Shown: positions 32,509 through 42,435 of the stretch, piece by piece
Layout: every line of letters begins with the position of its first letter
How positions within the stretch are numbered: position 1 is the first letter of the stretch
The notes under the pieces: model-generated
The model's database searches: none
The model's input: the letters and a program-made list of their open reading frames with translations, nothing else
What the model was told of the DNA's origin: nothing
From: Solibacillus cecembensis
GTDB lineage: Bacteria > Bacillota > Bacilli > Bacillales_A > Planococcaceae
Length of the DNA stretch: 64,000 bases
Assembly (NCBI RefSeq): GCF_001439635.1
Contig: NZ_LMBZ01000016.1
Location: 1 to 64,000 of the forward strand
Direction: 5' to 3'
Position numbers and translations under genes: made by a program

Positions 32509-34176
32509 ATGAAATTCAACAAATTTCTAACATTGATGATGGTACTTGTACTATCGATCGTACTTGCTGCATGTGGTGGAGATGACAGTAAGGACGAGGA
32601 CGCATCATCTGAAGGCACTACTACAGACAAAGGTACTGAAAGCACTACAGAAAAACCATCAGAACCAAAAGAAATTAACTTATTATTCGGTTCTGAGCCA
32701 CCATCATTACATCCTGGTTTAGCAACAGATACGACTTCAAGTACTATGATTCAAAACATTTTCGAAGGCTTAATGTCTATGGAAAACGGCGAAGCTACAG
32801 TAGCTGCAGCTGAAAGCTATGAAATTTCTGATGACCTATTAACATACACGTTCAAATTACGTGATGCAAAATGGTCAAATGGCGATCCAGTTACTGCAGA
32901 GGATTTTGCTTATTCTTGGAAATGGGTTTTAGATCCAGCAAACCTATCTGAATATGCTTCAATTTTATACCCAATCAAAGGTGCTGAAGCATTCCACGGC
33001 GGTACAGGTTCAGCTGATGATTTAGGTATTAAAGTTGTTGACGAAAAAACAATCGAAGTTACTTTAGAAGTACCAACTCCGTACTTCTTAGAGTTAACCG
33101 CTTTCAAAACAATGTATCCTTTCCATAAAGGTACTCAAGAAGCGAATGCAAACTGGTTTACTGAAGCAGATTCTATTGTTTCAAACGGTGCATACGATTT
33201 AACTGAGTGGGTTCACAATGGTAACATTGTATTAACAAAGTCGGATACGTACTGGGATTCATCAAACGTTAAAATCGATACTGTAAACATCGAAATCGTA
33301 GAATCAGAAGGCTCTCAAATGGCGAAGTATGATGCTGGTGAAATTGATTTCTTAGGTACAAACTTCGGTACAATCTCTCTAGATGCGATTGACCGTTTAA
33401 AATCAGACGGTTCTTTAAATGTAGCGCCATACTCTGGTATTTATTGGTACAAACTTAACACAACTGACAAAATTATGAGTAATGTCAACATCCGTAAAGC
33501 ATTAGCTTTATCAATTGACCGTGCAGGACTAATCCAAAACATTACTAAAGGTGAGCAACAGCCAGCATTAGGTATCGTTCCAAACGCTGTTGAAGGTTTT
33601 GGCGATGATTCAGGTTACTTCAAAGATGCTGATTATGAAGAAGCGAAAAAATTCTTAGAAGCTGGTTTAAAAGAGTTAGGTTTAGCTAGCCCAGCAGATT
33701 TAGAGATTAAAGTTTCTCACAATACTTCTGAGGCACATGCTGCAATCGCTCAATTCATTCAACAAGGTTGGACTTCACAATTAGGTATTAAAGTGAAACT
33801 TGATAATTCTGAATGGCAAGTGTATTTAGACAAGCTTTCAAACTTAGACTACCAAGTTGGTCGTATGGGTTGGATTGCTGACTACAACGACGCCTATACA
33901 TTCTTAGAAATGTACAACACAGCTTCAAATGGTAACAACGATACTGGTTGGGAAAATGCTGATTACACAGCATTATTAAAACAATCTGTTATTGAAAAAG
34001 ATCCTGCAAAGCGTACGGCAATATTATTAGAAGCAGAAGCGATCATGATGAATGAAATGCCAGTAGCTCCAATCTACTACTACACAAACCTTTACATTAA
34101 TCAAGACTATGTAACAGGTATGGTGCCAGACGCTTTAGGTAACATTTCACTAAAAAACGTAGATATCAACAAATAA
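32509..34176 (+). CDS. oppA: Peptide ABC transporter substrate-binding lipoprotein (OppA type)
   Basis: The 555-residue lipoprotein has lipobox LAAC (Cys22), a Ser/Thr/Glu-rich linker, and the family-5 solute-binding fold with LLFGSEPPSLHPGLATDTTS near residue 59, SDDLLTYTFKLRDAKWSNGD near 107, VTAEDFAYSWKWVLDP and NVNIRKALALSIDR. Residue patterns fit OppA-like oligopeptide binders. Codon use is more biased than in the neighbours, as expected for an abundant surface protein. A hairpin after the gene followed by its own site for oppB suggests that the binding protein is made in excess. Confidence 0.92.
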   Translation: MKFNKFLTLMMVLVLSIVLAACGGDDSKDEDASSEGTTTDKGTESTTEKPSEPKEINLLFGSEPPSLHPGLATDTTSSTMIQNIFEGLMSMENGEATVAAAESYEISDDLLTYTFKLRDAKWSNGDPVTAEDFAYSWKWVLDPANLSEYASILYPIKGAEAFHGGTGSADDLGIKVVDEKTIEVTLEVPTPYFLELTAFKTMYPFHKGTQEANANWFTEADSIVSNGAYDLTEWVHNGNIVLTKSDTYWDSSNVKIDTVNIEIVESEGSQMAKYDAGEIDFLGTNFGTISLDAIDRLKSDGSLNVAPYSGIYWYKLNTTDKIMSNVNIRKALALSIDRAGLIQNITKGEQQPALGIVPNAVEGFGDDSGYFKDADYEEAKKFLEAGLKELGLASPADLEIKVSHNTSEAHAAIAQFIQQGWTSQLGIKVKLDNSEWQVYLDKLSNLDYQVGRMGWIADYNDAYTFLEMYNTASNGNNDTGWENADYTALLKQSVIEKDPAKRTAILLEAEAIMMNEMPVAPIYYYTNLYINQDYVTGMVPDALGNISLKNVDINK

Positions 34177-34218
34177 TTTAAACGATTTATCAGTATTCTT
34201 TTTGTAATTGTACACGAT

Positions 34219-34256
34219 AGGCTGCTCAAAAATCCTCGTGATTTAGAGCAGCCTTT
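34219..34256 (+). terminator. Hairpin between oppA and oppB
   Basis: AGGCTGCTC (34219-34227) pairs with GAGCAGCCT (34246-34254) with a very short T tail. It may be a partial terminator and mRNA stabiliser that favours oppA expression. Confidence 0.65.
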
Positions 34257-34301
34257 CATAATATCGCGGAATTTTCTGTAAACCCAAAGGAGGTCTGTCA
34301 A

Positions 34302-35234
34302 ATGCTTAACTACATTTTAAAGAGAATTCTTCACATCTTTATTGCCCTTTTTGTTATTATCACTGCTACATTTTTCTTAATGAAGTTGGCTCCGGGTAGT
34401 CCGTTCGCTAGTGAACGTCAGCTTCCACCAGCTATTGAACAGCAACTGAATGCAAAGTATGGCCTCGATAATCCTTGGTACATTCAATATAAAGACTATT
34501 TAGTTTCTTCATTTACTTTTGATTTTGGTGAATCCATGAAATATAAAGGGCGTTCTGTAAACGCTATGATCTCAGAAGGATTCCCTGTGTCTTTAGTTTT
34601 AGGAATTGAGGCAATGATTTTAGCCATTGGTCTTGGGGTATTGTTTGGTGTTATATCCGCTCTCTACCATAATAAGTTTCCTGACTATGTGTCGACTGTA
34701 ATCGCCGTCTTAGGGATTTCGGTACCATCATTTATTTTAGCAGGCCTTTTTCAATTATTATTTTCTTTGAAACTCGGATGGTTCCCGGTAACTGGATGGA
34801 AAGGCTTTATGTACACAGTATTGCCTGCAACGGCCCTTACCCTAACACACGCCGGCTTCATTGCAAAACTAACACGATCAAGTATGTTAGAACAAAATAA
34901 TAGTGAGTATGTCAAGTTAGCACGCGCAAAAGGTATTGGCAAATGGTCAGTCGTCTTCAAACATTCACTACGCAATGCAATGTTGCCAGTTGTCACATAT
35001 TTAGGACCTTTATCTGCTGGTGTCGTAACAGGTAGTTTCATTATCGAACAAATTTTTGCAATTCCAGGTATTGGACGTCACTTCGTACAATCCATTACAA
35101 ACCGTGATTATACAACAATCATGGGTGTAACCGTTTTCTATTCGATTATATTATTACTTGCTGTATTAATTGTAGATATTTTATATCAATTTATTGATCC
35201 AAGAATCAAGCTAAAAGGAGCGAAAAAATCATGA
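34302..35234 (+). CDS. oppB: Peptide ABC transporter permease OppB
   Basis: The 310-residue permease has six helices, the family start [20 protein letters not shown], and the loop [23 protein letters not shown] (about residues 200-222) with the EAA-type glycine that contacts the ATPases. [20 protein letters not shown] follows near the end. It starts at ATG 34302 after AAAGGAGG and overlaps oppC by four bases. With OppC it forms the channel for oligopeptides. Confidence 0.95.
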   Translation: MLNYILKRILHIFIALFVIITATFFLMKLAPGSPFASERQLPPAIEQQLNAKYGLDNPWYIQYKDYLVSSFTFDFGESMKYKGRSVNAMISEGFPVSLVLGIEAMILAIGLGVLFGVISALYHNKFPDYVSTVIAVLGISVPSFILAGLFQLLFSLKLGWFPVTGWKGFMYTVLPATALTLTHAGFIAKLTRSSMLEQNNSEYVKLARAKGIGKWSVVFKHSLRNAMLPVVTYLGPLSAGVVTGSFIIEQIFAIPGIGRHFVQSITNRDYTTIMGVTVFYSIILLLAVLIVDILYQFIDPRIKLKGAKKS

Positions 35235-36166
35235 CAACAAATAGCAACAACTTCGACCATATCGCTCCTGAACGTTTTAAAATTGTTGGAGCTCGTACAA
35301 GTGAGGCAGATACATTAAACAAAAAGCCGGTATCTTTCTGGCGAGAAGTAAGGTATCGATTTTCTCACAATAAATTAGCCATTGTTGGGCTCATCATATT
35401 AGCTTTTGTTGCTATAATGGCGATTTTTGCACCGATGTTCTCCTCATGGACTTATGAAGAAAACACAGGACTTTACAATACTGCGCCATCTGCTACCCAT
35501 TGGTTCGGTACAGATGACCTTGCTCGTGACCTATTTGTTCGTGTTTGGGTAGGGGCTCGTATTTCTTTATTTATCGGGCTCGCAGCTGCTTTCATCGATT
35601 TAATTATTGGGGTTCTTTGGGGAAGTATTTCTGGCTTACTTGGTGGTCGTGTCGATAATATTATGATGCGTATTGCCGATGTTCTAACGGCGATTCCCTA
35701 TTTATTAGTTGTCATTATTTTATTAGTAGTAATGGAAAAAGGGTTAATACCAATGATTATTGCCCTTTCGATAACGGGTTGGGTTAATATGGCTCGTATT
35801 GTACGTGCTGAAGTACTTTCGATAAAAAATCGTGAATTTGTATTAGCTTCTCAAACTTTAGGTGCAAATACATGGCATTTAATTAAGCGCCACCTCATTC
35901 CAAATGCAATGGGCGCAATTTTGGTAACAATGACTTTAACGATTCCAGTTGCGATTTTTACTGAATCATTTTTAAGTTATATCGGCTTAGGTGTTCAGCA
36001 ACCGTTGTCAAGTTGGGGAACGATGGCTTCAGAAGGAAATAAGGCCATTCAAAATGCACCGTGGCGTCTAATATTCCCTGCCGTCTTCATTTCGATAACC
36101 ATTTTTGCCTTTAACGCTGTTGGAGACGGACTTCGCGACGCACTAGATCCAAAATTACGTAAATAG
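35231..36166 (+). CDS. oppC: Peptide ABC transporter permease OppC
   Basis: The 311-residue permease has a cytoplasmic N-terminus, then [20 protein letters not shown], six helices in total, and the sequence [20 protein letters not shown] typical of DppC/OppC proteins. The EAA loop [20 protein letters not shown] lies near residue 204. The start overlaps the oppB stop (ATGA). A 15-base spacer leads to oppD. Confidence 0.95.
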   Translation: MTTNSNNFDHIAPERFKIVGARTSEADTLNKKPVSFWREVRYRFSHNKLAIVGLIILAFVAIMAIFAPMFSSWTYEENTGLYNTAPSATHWFGTDDLARDLFVRVWVGARISLFIGLAAAFIDLIIGVLWGSISGLLGGRVDNIMMRIADVLTAIPYLLVVIILLVVMEKGLIPMIIALSITGWVNMARIVRAEVLSIKNREFVLASQTLGANTWHLIKRHLIPNAMGAILVTMTLTIPVAIFTESFLSYIGLGVQQPLSSWGTMASEGNKAIQNAPWRLIFPAVFISITIFAFNAVGDGLRDALDPKLRK

Positions 36167-36181
36167 AAGAGGGTGTACGAT

Positions 36182-37228
36182 ATGAAAAAGAAACTTTTGG
36201 ATGTTAAAAACTTACATGTTCATTTCAAAACGTACGCCGGCATTGTGCAAGCGGTACGTGGCGTAAATTTCGAATTATATGAAGGTGAAACTCTGGCCAT
36301 CGTTGGTGAATCCGGTTCAGGAAAAAGTGTCACTAGTAATGCGCTTATGAAACTAATTCCACAGCCACCAGGAATTTATGCTGGCGGAGAGATTCATTTT
36401 AATGGGAAAAGTTTAATTTCACTTAGTGAAAAAGAAATGCTAGCAATTCGAGGAAATGAAATGGCGATGATTTTCCAAGATCCAATGACAGCACTAAATC
36501 CAACGATGCGAATTGGAAAGCAAATTACCGAAGTACTTTTAAAGCATAAAAAAGCCGATTCAAAAGAGGCGGCAAAAAGACGAGCTATTGAACTGCTTGA
36601 TCAAGTTGGGATTCCCTTCCCTGAAAAGCGTTACAAAACCTATCCACATGAGCTATCTGGAGGGATGCGTCAACGTGTTGTTATTGCAATTGCACTTGCT
36701 GCGGATCCGAAGCTTTTAATTGCGGACGAGCCAACTACAGCTCTTGACGTAACGATTCAAGCGCAAATTTTAGAATTAATGAAAGAAATTCAAAAATCAT
36801 CTAATACGTCGATTATTTTCATTACCCATGACTTGGGCGTTGTAGCAAACGTTGCAGATCGAGTAGCTGTTATGTATGCAGGTCAAATTGTTGAATATGG
36901 TACTGTTGAAGATATTTTCTATGATCCGAAACATCCATATACATGGGGATTACTAGGCTCTATGCCGGATTTAAACAATTCTTCCGACGAGCTTTTACGT
37001 GCGATTCCTGGTTCACCACCAAACCTAATCAATCCACCTATTGGCTGTGCATTTGCGCCAAGAAATGAGCTTGCATTGGCGATTGATTTTGAAGAAGAGC
37101 CACCGATGTTCCAAGTTTCTGAAACGCATTTTGCAAAAACTTGGCTACAGCATCCAAATGCTCCACATATTCCGATTCCTGAAGTTGTTGCTCGCCGTAT
37201 TGCATCATCTAGAGGAGGTGAAGCATAA
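36182..37228 (+). CDS. oppD: Peptide ABC transporter ATPase OppD
   Basis: The 348-residue ATPase has Walker A GESGSGKS, the Q-loop MIFQDPMTALNPTMRIG, signature LSGGMRQR, Walker B LLIADEPTTALD, and the C-terminal extension PNLINPPIGCAFAPRNELAL. In most OppD/OppF proteins this extension carries several cysteines and binds an iron-sulphur cluster; here only one cysteine is visible. The start ATG at 36182 follows AGAGGGTG; an in-frame GTG at 36173 lies inside that site. It overlaps oppF by one base (TAATG). It drives peptide import with OppF. Confidence 0.94.
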   Translation: MKKKLLDVKNLHVHFKTYAGIVQAVRGVNFELYEGETLAIVGESGSGKSVTSNALMKLIPQPPGIYAGGEIHFNGKSLISLSEKEMLAIRGNEMAMIFQDPMTALNPTMRIGKQITEVLLKHKKADSKEAAKRRAIELLDQVGIPFPEKRYKTYPHELSGGMRQRVVIAIALAADPKLLIADEPTTALDVTIQAQILELMKEIQKSSNTSIIFITHDLGVVANVADRVAVMYAGQIVEYGTVEDIFYDPKHPYTWGLLGSMPDLNNSSDELLRAIPGSPPNLINPPIGCAFAPRNELALAIDFEEEPPMFQVSETHFAKTWLQHPNAPHIPIPEVVARRIASSRGGEA

Positions 37229-38133
37229 TGAGAAAAAAAATATTGGAAGTGAAAAATTTAATACAGCATTTTGGTTCAGCAAAAGAGCCGATAAAAGCTG
37301 TGGATGGCATTAGCTTTGATGTATTTGAGGGCGAAACTTTAGGACTTGTAGGTGAATCAGGCTGTGGGAAATCCACAACTGGACGCTCAATTATGCGGCT
37401 TTATGATATTACAGAAGGTGAAATTTTGTTTAATGGGAAAAACGTAAATTCCTATACTTCTCGTAAAGATTCCATGCAATTCCACCGTGAAATGCAAATG
37501 ATTTTCCAAGATCCGTATGCATCGTTAAATCCACGTATGACGGCTGGAGAAATTATTGCCGAAGGGTTTGATATTCACGGGCTATATAAAAATAAAAAAG
37601 AACGCCAACAAAAAATCGGCGAACTCTTGGAATCAGTTGGGCTCAATCGCGAACATGCCAACCGCTATGCGCATGAATTTTCAGGTGGTCAACGTCAACG
37701 TATCGGTATTGCACGTGCGCTAAGCTTAAACCCAAGCTTTATTATTGCCGATGAACCAATTTCCGCGCTTGATGTCTCGATTCAAGCGCAAGTTGTTAAC
37801 TTATTAAAGCAACTACAAAAAGAACGTGGTTTGACGTATTTATTCATTGCCCATGATTTATCGATGGTCAAATACATTTCTGACCGTATCGCTGTTATGT
37901 ATCGTGGGAAAATTTTAGAGCTTGGTTTGGCAGATGAAATTTATAATAATCCGATTCATCCATATACGAAATCATTGCTATCAGCTGTACCTCAGCCAAA
38001 CCCTGAATATGAACGTAAACGTGTACGTATTCCATATAAGCATGAAGAAACCCCCGCAAATGCAGAAGTAATTGAAGCACGACATGATCACTTCGTCCTT
38101 GCAACAAAAGAACAGCTTAGTAAATGGCTATAA
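37228..38133 (+). CDS. oppF: Peptide ABC transporter ATPase OppF
   Basis: The 301-residue ATPase has Walker [11 protein letters not shown]-loop [20 protein letters not shown], signature FSGGQRQR, and Walker [13 protein letters not shown]. The C-terminal extension is about 60 residues long ([17 protein letters not shown]) and shorter than in E. coli OppF. It overlaps oppD by one base and follows GAGGTGAAGC. It is the last gene of the transporter operon, followed by a strong terminator. Confidence 0.94.
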   Translation: MRKKILEVKNLIQHFGSAKEPIKAVDGISFDVFEGETLGLVGESGCGKSTTGRSIMRLYDITEGEILFNGKNVNSYTSRKDSMQFHREMQMIFQDPYASLNPRMTAGEIIAEGFDIHGLYKNKKERQQKIGELLESVGLNREHANRYAHEFSGGQRQRIGIARALSLNPSFIIADEPISALDVSIQAQVVNLLKQLQKERGLTYLFIAHDLSMVKYISDRIAVMYRGKILELGLADEIYNNPIHPYTKSLLSAVPQPNPEYERKRVRIPYKHEETPANAEVIEARHDHFVLATKEQLSKWL

Positions 38134-38160
38134 TTCCCTCTATTAAACAAGTACTAGATA

Positions 38161-38203
38161 AAATGCAGTCACATTGATATTCGTCAAAGTGACTGCATTT
38201 TTT
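38161..38203 (+). terminator. Terminator of the peptide transporter operon
   Basis: AAATGCAGTCAC (38161-38172) pairs perfectly with GTGACTGCATTT (38189-38200), followed by T residues. Confidence 0.9.
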
Positions 38204-38371
38204 GGCTGGCTACGGCATGACTCCCATGAAAGAACGTCATAATTTTTCATTTTCTATGGTGTAGCGTCGGTTTTGTGCTACATGGATGGCTAACCGGGTA
38301 GCGCAAAAAAATATTTACTCTACATCAAAATGTAGTGCAAGCCGTTGAAACTCCAATGTTTAATTATTAAG

Positions 38372-38411
38372 TTTCTTCTTCAACGAATGGAGGCTTTAGT
38401 TGAAGAAGAAA
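38372..38411. repeat. Perfect hairpin with conserved loop, copy 2
   Basis: TTTCTTCTTCAAC (38372-38384) and GTTGAAGAAGAAA (38399-38411) are exact reverse complements around the loop GAATGGAGGCTTTA. The loop matches the copy at 9713-9726 while the stem differs. The rest of 38204-38497 holds no gene. Confidence 0.75.
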
Positions 38412-38497
38412 CTGTTTGAGATAAATAAAAAAAGGGGGATATTCAGGACCTAGTCGATTTCTTACACCCATCTCCCTGCTAACGATAATAATACGCC

Positions 38498-39559
38498 CTA
38501 AGAAATAAAATAGGCACCAACCGAAACCAAAACAGATGTAATGAGCATGGCAATCAGTGGTTTAGCTGCTTTTGTACGAAGATCCTTTAAACTGACATTT
38601 AAGCCAAGGCCAACCATAGCGGATGTCAAAATAAAGGATGTAAAAATCGAAATTCCCTCTAGTGTCCTTGTAGAGATGGGAATTGATTTTCCGAGAATAT
38701 AGCTTCCGAACAAACTCATAAGAATAAATCCAATGAGGAACCATGGAAATTCAATCTTTGTTTCCCCCGAATCGTCAGCATTTTTTCGTTTCATCCAATA
38801 CATGAGGATAAAACATAACGGGACAAGTAGGAGAACGCGCCCCAATTTTGCTAAGAGCGCAATGGCTAAGGCGTCTTGGCCTGCTGGTGCTCCCGCTAAG
38901 GCAACATGGGCAATTTCGTGAAGACTAATTCCGCTCCAAATTCCGTATTGAATGTCTGACAAAGGAAGGAAAGGTCGAATAATTGTATAGGTAATAGAGA
39001 AAATGGTTCCCACTAGGGCAATAATTCCTACTCCTATTGCGGTATCTTCATCTTTTGCCTTAACGATTGGCGAGACGGCTGCAATCGCTGCTGCGCCGCA
39101 AACTCCTGTACCGATGCCCAGTAAAAGGGATAAAGATCCATCGGCTTTCAAAAGTTTCCCCAACCACACTGTCATTAAAATAGCAAAGGCGATAATGCCA
39201 ATATCACGGATAAGTAGGCCCAGCCCTTGATGCAAAACAACATCGATGTTTAATTTTAATCCGTACAAAATAATCGCAAATCGCAAAAAGCGCTTGGCCG
39301 AAAATTGAATACCATGTCGGATCTGTTCAGGATATCCAAAAAATTGCCGGTAAATGACCGCGATAACAATTGCACATGCCAGCGGTCCCACACGATCAAA
39401 GCCCGGAACGACCGATAATGCATAGCCAAGTGCCGCAATGACAATGGTAAAGGCTATTCCTGCTAACCAAAGCTTCGTAGATTGTTTTGGCACCAGTTTT
39501 TTTTGTTGCGGGTTTTCTTCCTCACTTAAATTTAATGGTTTTTCCAATTGTCCCCCCAT
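38498..39559 (-). CDS. yeiH: YeiH family (UPF0324) putative sulfate/sulfonate exporter
   Basis: The 353-residue protein has about ten membrane helices. Family motifs include YGLKLNIDVVLHQG near residue 109, LLGIGTGVCGAAAIAAVSPI near 146 and GISLHEIAHVALAGAP near 213. YeiH/UPF0324 proteins are predicted anion exporters and are often encoded beside a LysR regulator, as here (divergent, 237 bases apart). In related bacteria the pair is linked to sulphur compounds such as sulphite or taurine; the substrate here is not shown. The start ATG at 39559 has GGGAGCG upstream. Confidence 0.88.
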   Translation of the reverse strand: MGGQLEKPLNLSEEENPQQKKLVPKQSTKLWLAGIAFTIVIAALGYALSVVPGFDRVGPLACAIVIAVIYRQFFGYPEQIRHGIQFSAKRFLRFAIILYGLKLNIDVVLHQGLGLLIRDIGIIAFAILMTVWLGKLLKADGSLSLLLGIGTGVCGAAAIAAVSPIVKAKDEDTAIGVGIIALVGTIFSITYTIIRPFLPLSDIQYGIWSGISLHEIAHVALAGAPAGQDALAIALLAKLGRVLLLVPLCFILMYWMKRKNADDSGETKIEFPWFLIGFILMSLFGSYILGKSIPISTRTLEGISIFTSFILTSAMVGLGLNVSLKDLRTKAAKPLIAMLITSVLVSVGAYFIS

Positions 39560-39734
39560 TTAAATCGCTCCCTTTTATTTTTGTACTTTCAGCGTACTCC
39601 TGTTTTATACATAAGAAAAATAACGATTCTTAATGAGGATGATAAGGAAAAGGGAATAGATCAATTAGTCATTGATATCTTAACGATAAGAAACATTATT
39701 TTTCTACATGGAATGATTTTTTTGGGCTAGATTA

Positions 39735-39772
39735 ATAACAATCATTGTTATAAGGTTAATCTTAATAAGATT
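39735..39772 (+). promoter_or_regulatory. Twin palindromes before the LysR gene
   Basis: ATAACAAT-C-ATTGTTAT (39735-39751) and AATCTTA-A-TAAGATT (39758-39772) are both perfect. They lie 25-62 bases before the LysR start in the divergent intergenic region. LysR regulators bind such dyads to control themselves and the divergent gene, so these are the best operator candidates. Confidence 0.55.
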
Positions 39773-39796
39773 GTATTTTGGAAGGGGGGCAAAAAC

Positions 39797-40693
39797 ATGG
39801 ATTTTCATTTACAAGTGTTTGTTATGGTTGCTGAAAAGAAAAGTTTTTCAAGAGCTGCTGAGGAACTTCACCTAACACAACCAGCCGTCAGTCAGTATAT
39901 TCGCGCATTGGAAGATTCAGTTGGTACGAGGCTGTTGGAACGGACAAATAAATATGTTCGCTTAAATCAGGCAGGAGAGATTGTCTTTCGTCATGCTAAA
40001 GAAATTCTAAATCTCTATACAAATATGCAGTGTTTAGTGGATGATTTAACAAATAAAGCTCGCGGCCCTATTTCGATTGGTTCTTCTTTTACATTTGGGG
40101 AATATATTTTACCCCATATTATTGCTAGATTACAAAACCATTATCCGGAGATCACCCCATCGATCACCATACATAATACAAAAGAAATTATCGATTTAGT
40201 CACCAACCATCAGTTAGATATCGGGATTATTGAAGGGATTTTTAAGCAAGATAAATTATTAACCGAGATTGTGGCAGAGGATCATATGGTCGTCGTAGCT
40301 TCCCCTAATCATCATTTAATCCAAAGGGGAGGAGACGTAACTATTTCTGAAATAGAAGAAGAAACGTGGATTGTAAGGGAAAAAGGATCAGGTACAAGAG
40401 AAGCAACAGAAACCCTTTTTAGAACCTATGGAATAGCACCGAAAAAACTAATGGAGTTTGGTAGTACCCAACTGATAAAAGAATCCGTTCAAGCTGGGAT
40501 TGGCATTACGTTGTTATCAAGCTGGACGATTGAGAGGGAACTACACAATCATTATGTTGAATTAATTAAAGTAAGCGGATTACCTTTCAAACGTAATTTT
40601 TCGATTGTCACGAATACCATCTATCAGACAAAAGCGTTAAAAACATTTATCGAAACACTTCGTCAATATCTTTCTCAATTAAAAACGCTTTAA
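39797..40693 (+). CDS. LysR family transcriptional regulator
   Basis: The 298-residue protein has an N-terminal winged helix (residues 1-60, FLQVFVMVAEKKSFSRAAEELHLTQPAVSQYIRALE range) and a periplasmic-binding-like effector domain (about 90-290, GPISIGSSFTFGEYILPHII and GIIEGIFKQDKLL). It is divergent from the YeiH-type exporter and so is probably its activator, in the style of YeiE/CysL-like regulators. The ATG at 39797 follows GAAGGGGGG. The effector is unknown. Confidence 0.92.
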   Translation: MDFHLQVFVMVAEKKSFSRAAEELHLTQPAVSQYIRALEDSVGTRLLERTNKYVRLNQAGEIVFRHAKEILNLYTNMQCLVDDLTNKARGPISIGSSFTFGEYILPHIIARLQNHYPEITPSITIHNTKEIIDLVTNHQLDIGIIEGIFKQDKLLTEIVAEDHMVVVASPNHHLIQRGGDVTISEIEEETWIVREKGSGTREATETLFRTYGIAPKKLMEFGSTQLIKESVQAGIGITLLSSWTIERELHNHYVELIKVSGLPFKRNFSIVTNTIYQTKALKTFIETLRQYLSQLKTL

Positions 40694-40843
40694 AATAACG
40701 CCAAGTTGTACTAAAAATATCCATCTTTTTCTTCACAGTGGTGTAGCACTAGATGGAAAGCTTACGACTAAGTTTAGTTGTAGGATGATTTAAAAATTTC
40801 AGGGGAAAATACTCATTAATTAAATCTATTAAAGGAGTGTTTG

Positions 40844-41647
40844 ATGAAGAAAATTCCGGTAATATTATCTTTTGTTCTTCTTAGTATCCTTATTAATAAT
40901 CATCCAGTCGTTGCGGAAAAACCTGCGAATGACAACTTATACGGAGAGGCTTTGTTAACATTAAGTTCAGAAAATCTTGAAGCGCCAAGTGAGTATCCTG
41001 ATTATAAGCTTATTTATGATACGTTGCTTACAACCCTTTACCCATCAATAGAAAAAGAACTTATTAATTATTATGGCTATCTTAAACAATTTGAGGATGC
41101 TAAAATTTTGAGCATTACAAGAGAGCTTGAGGGTTTTAATACAAAAGTCCAAGTCACAACATTTGAACATGCACATGATCCGCCTAATGGTAAGGAAACA
41201 ATGACTTTTAATATCAGTCCGTTTGGGGTTAAAACCATTAGCTTTCAACATGAGGGGGGTCAACTAGAAAAGGATATCAATGAATTTTATCTAGCAACTC
41301 TAGCGGATATAAAAAAGTCGTTTCATTTGAATTTGGATTCCTATTCTTCTTACACATACAATCAATTGCAGTACCAAGCAGAAATAAATGATGAATTTAA
41401 ATCACTATTTACGATTGCAGATGAAATAGCAATCAACATATTGGTACCTGAGAGAAAGATTCCGAACAAAAATGTGATTGATCCAGTTACCTTTATAAAA
41501 GACAACGCAGGTTATATGCTATTTAAAAAATCTGATGGGACTAATGTAATTTATAAAGTACAAAAGAAATATGGTAATTGGATCGTCACGGATAAAACTA
41601 GTAAGAAAGGTAAGAAAATGGATCATAAAATACCTTGGTATATATAG
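40844..41647 (+). CDS. Secreted DUF3888-like protein
   Basis: The 267-residue product has a signal peptide (about residues 1-24, cleavage after VVAE or nearby) and no lipobox. The mature region opens with a segment LIYDTLLTTLYPSIEKELIN and continues with TKVQVTTFEHAHDPPNGKET, which fits DUF3888-type extracellular proteins of Bacillales. The C-terminal half is charged and mixed. ATG 40844 is chosen because AAAGGAGTG ends five bases before it; a TTG at 40841 is too close. Function is unknown. It is a single gene. Confidence 0.65.
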   Translation: MKKIPVILSFVLLSILINNHPVVAEKPANDNLYGEALLTLSSENLEAPSEYPDYKLIYDTLLTTLYPSIEKELINYYGYLKQFEDAKILSITRELEGFNTKVQVTTFEHAHDPPNGKETMTFNISPFGVKTISFQHEGGQLEKDINEFYLATLADIKKSFHLNLDSYSSYTYNQLQYQAEINDEFKSLFTIADEIAINILVPERKIPNKNVIDPVTFIKDNAGYMLFKKSDGTNVIYKVQKKYGNWIVTDKTSKKGKKMDHKIPWYI

Positions 41648-41704
41648 GGGGAATTGAGCCTCTATACGTTATGAAGTGATTGGCGTTGAATAAATAATTT
41701 GAAT

Positions 41705-41758
41705 AGCTGTGCTTGAAATTCCTCTGATTTTTTTTGGGATTTTCTGCACAGCTTTTTC
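41705..41758 (+). terminator. Rho-independent terminator
   Basis: AGCTGTGC (41705-41712) pairs with GCACAGCT (41746-41753), with further pairing inside, then TTTTT. It resembles the hairpin at 25924. Confidence 0.75.
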
Positions 41759-41892
41759 TTTTATTAAAATGGACGGCGTAAATTGTAAATGACAAAATTG
41801 TATTTGCTCCTGTTGCAGATTAATAAAAATGACGAGGTTGAAACTTTTTGTGCGTCGAGATTACTCTAATTAATGAATGGAGGGATTACACT

Positions 41893-42435
41893 GTGAAACA
41901 TGATGTACATACAGTGAAAAGAGCGATTAATGGAGACGCTAAAGCATTTGAAGAATTACTTATTTTAGAAGAAAAAATGCTCTATTATAAAGCGCTTTCT
42001 TATGTTGGTAAGAAAGAAGATGCATTGGATGCAATTCAAGAAACCTCATGCAAAGCGTTTCTTTCAATCGGCCAATTACAAAATCCAGAGTATTTTTCAA
42101 CTTGGCTATTTAGAATCCTTATACGTGAATGCTACCAGTTGCTGAAAAAGCGAAATCAAATTATTCCTTATGAGGGAGATGAACTGTTTGAAAGGTTAGA
42201 AAAAAAGCAAGACAGCGGAGTAGAATCTTTTCATTTGAGTGAAGCGTTGTCCAAGCTTGATTCATCTTATCAAACATCTATTATCTTATTTTACTATCAT
42301 GACCTTCCAATTCAGGAGATTTCCGAAATCATGGAAAAGCCAGTTGGGACAATAAAAACTTATTTACGTAGAGCAAAGAAAAAATTAAAGAGTGAGTTAG
42401 AAAGGAGTTTTCAATTAAATGAAAAAATCACATGA
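41893..42435 (+). CDS. ECF-type RNA polymerase sigma factor
   Basis: The 180-residue protein has a sigma region 2 (about residues 15-80, KMLYYKALSYVGKKEDALDA and FSTWLFRILIRECY) and region 4 (about 115-170, LDSSYQTSIILFYYHDLPIQ then MEKPVGTIKTYLRRAKKKLK). It resembles SigV/SigM-like extracytoplasmic-function factors. The start GTG 41893 is preceded by GGAGGG with an eight-base gap; the longer frame from 41848 has no such site. Its end overlaps the anti-sigma gene by 17 bases. Recognition targets were not found with confidence. Confidence 0.88.
   Translation: MKHDVHTVKRAINGDAKAFEELLILEEKMLYYKALSYVGKKEDALDAIQETSCKAFLSIGQLQNPEYFSTWLFRILIRECYQLLKKRNQIIPYEGDELFERLEKKQDSGVESFHLSEALSKLDSSYQTSIILFYYHDLPIQEISEIMEKPVGTIKTYLRRAKKKLKSELERSFQLNEKIT

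Noticed and set aside
41839..41867. TGAAAC as an ECF autoregulatory -35 before the sigma gene
   Set aside because: No -10 of the CGTC type lies at 16-17 bases; the CGTC present is only eight bases away.
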